DNA of 64,000 bases, from assembly GCA_040771825.1 (NCBI GenBank), contig JAXGZG010000003.1, forward strand, positions 248,001 to 312,000. The letters run 5' to 3'. Made by a program: the position numbers and the translations under genes. The notes under the pieces were generated by a model that was given only the letters and a program-made list of their open reading frames with translations, had not been told where the DNA came from and did no database searches. Source of the DNA: JAXGZG01 sp040771825 (lineage in GTDB: Bacteria > Bacillota > Sulfobacillia > Fermentithermobacillales > Fermentithermobacillaceae). Positions 63,282 through 64,000 of the stretch are shown one piece after another. Each line of letters begins with the position of its first letter. Position 1 is the first letter of the stretch.

Positions 63282-64000
63282 CCCAGTTGTAGTTCACGCT
63301 AGTGACGCCAAAGTCGGGTTCCCGCGCGAACGGTTCACGTACATACCTCACTTCACAAGCCGAATCTAGGCCAACCTTCACCAAGGCCAAGACAAACTCC
63401 TCGGGCTTATTGAGCGCAGTTAGGATCTCGTTCTTGGTGACCGTCACGGTAGCCGCCCCCGCAATCCGGCCCTTTACTTCGATGAAACGCAGACGGCCTT
63501 TGTCCGAGACCCTGGACTCTATGTCGTAACCACACTTGGAAACGCTGACGTCACTTGGCTCATGGCCGAGCCTAGTCTCGGCACCCATGACGGCGTCCAT
63601 CGCTAGCTTCTCGATTCGTTGGGTCTCTAGGGCCCTATCACCCGGGCTGTCACTCCTGCCCTCCAGCTTATCCAGCAGACCTTTAGGAATCACGAGAACT
63701 TGCCCAAGAATGACCGGTGGCAATGGCGCTAGATTGCGCTCATGCTCCAGCTCCCGTAACCGTTTCTCTAACCTCGCCTGGAGTTCATCAGCCCTTTGCC
63801 GTGCGCGCCCTGAATTTATCTTGGCGTTTGGCTTTCCTGCCAACTCCTGCTGTTTGAGCTCCAACGCCCGGTTATCCCAAAAGTTTATCTCCTTGGTCAG
63901 CCGATCCCTGACGGCCGAGGCAGTCTTGTCGACAAGTGCAATCCTGCGGGCTTTGATCTCCCCATAGTGTCTCGGAACGAACTCGGTCATCGCGTGGGTT
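63238..64000 (-). CDS. SNF2-family anti-phage helicase, C-terminal part (cut by window edge)
   Basis: The frame is open to the right edge, and the ATG at 63990 is probably internal. The sequence VPRHYGEIKARRIALVDKTA, then LTKEINFWDNRALELKQQE and RADELQARLEKRLRELEHER is the C-terminal coiled region of SNF2-type defence helicases. The last 130 residues form a DUF3883-type domain (GYDIESRVSDKGRLRFIEVKGR with the nuclease-like D/E-V-K pattern). The helicase core lies beyond the window. It overlaps the methylase start, so the three genes are one operon. Confidence 0.85.
   Translation of the reverse strand, partial: THAMTEFVPRHYGEIKARRIALVDKTASAVRDRLTKEINFWDNRALELKQQELAGKPNAKINSGRARQRADELQARLEKRLRELEHERNLAPLPPVILGQVLVIPKGLLDKLEGRSDSPGDRALETQRIEKLAMDAVMGAETRLGHEPSDVSVSKCGYDIESRVSDKGRLRFIEVKGRIAGAATVTVTKNEILTALNKPEEFVLALVKVGLDSACEVRYVREPFAREPDFGVTSVNYNWDDLWSRGEEPDSFD

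Noticed and set aside
1..64000. tRNA, rRNA, riboswitch and CRISPR features
   Set aside because: Scanning by eye found no cloverleaf with a T-arm and acceptor pairing, no rRNA-like blocks, no regular repeat-spacer array and no riboswitch core; a covariance-model search would be decisive.

Overview
The window looks like accessory chromosome of a moderately GC-rich Bacillota-type bacterium (Clostridia or a relative). Supporting this are SLH-domain surface proteins, strong GGAGG-type ribosome binding sites, a one-TM Hanks kinase with LRRs and an ABC peptide importer with a lipoprotein binding protein. Assignment is inference from gene content only. No rRNA, tRNA or CRISPR array was recognised.

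Layout. 0-2.7 kb: a ClpB-like AAA+ ATPase cut by the left edge, translationally coupled to a membrane/coiled-coil protein. 3.2-4.1 kb: TfoX C-terminal-domain protein and a small membrane protein. 4.5-11.3 kb: a graveyard. It holds an S9 peptidase broken by an IS30 element, remnants of a Panacea-type antitoxin, a membrane protein and an IS66 transposase, and a histidine kinase cut by an intact IS21 element with a 5-bp target duplication. 11.4-16 kb: VapBC-type toxin-antitoxin pair, GNAT and CPBP proteins, a PIN fragment, and a HicA/HicB/SecB-like three-gene unit resembling a toxin-antitoxin-chaperone module. 16-18.8 kb: decayed sbcCD.

19-33.7 kb: two very large SLH surface proteins, a duplicated PAS-AraC regulator fused to a remnant of an iron alcohol dehydrogenase, a nucleotidyltransferase-like pair, and an LRR Ser/Thr kinase with a coupled HTH regulator. 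33.7-37.3 kb: an MqsR-like toxin with a hybrid zinc-finger/HTH/Panacea antitoxin, and a dead IS1182. 37.8-46.3 kb: a coherent operon of five dipeptide-type ABC genes followed by two L-2-amino-thiazoline-4-carboxylate hydrolase paralogues, facing a LysR regulator. The likely job is import and hydrolysis of a small amino-acid-like or heterocyclic substrate.

46.5-57 kb: a defence-flavoured patch with an MNT/HEPN pair (MNT frameshifted), IS110 and IS21 remnants, pRiA4b-ORF3-like and Uma2 proteins, a GIY-YIG-like/DUF6884-like pair, a DnaJ membrane protein, an Mrr-type nuclease and a broken CoiA-like gene. 57-64 kb: an anti-phage-type operon of SNF2 helicase C-terminus (right edge), DUF1156 DNA methylase and DUF499 ATPase. 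Most genes are on the minus strand. Pseudogenes and IS remnants are unusually dense, so frameshifts may be biological or assembly errors.
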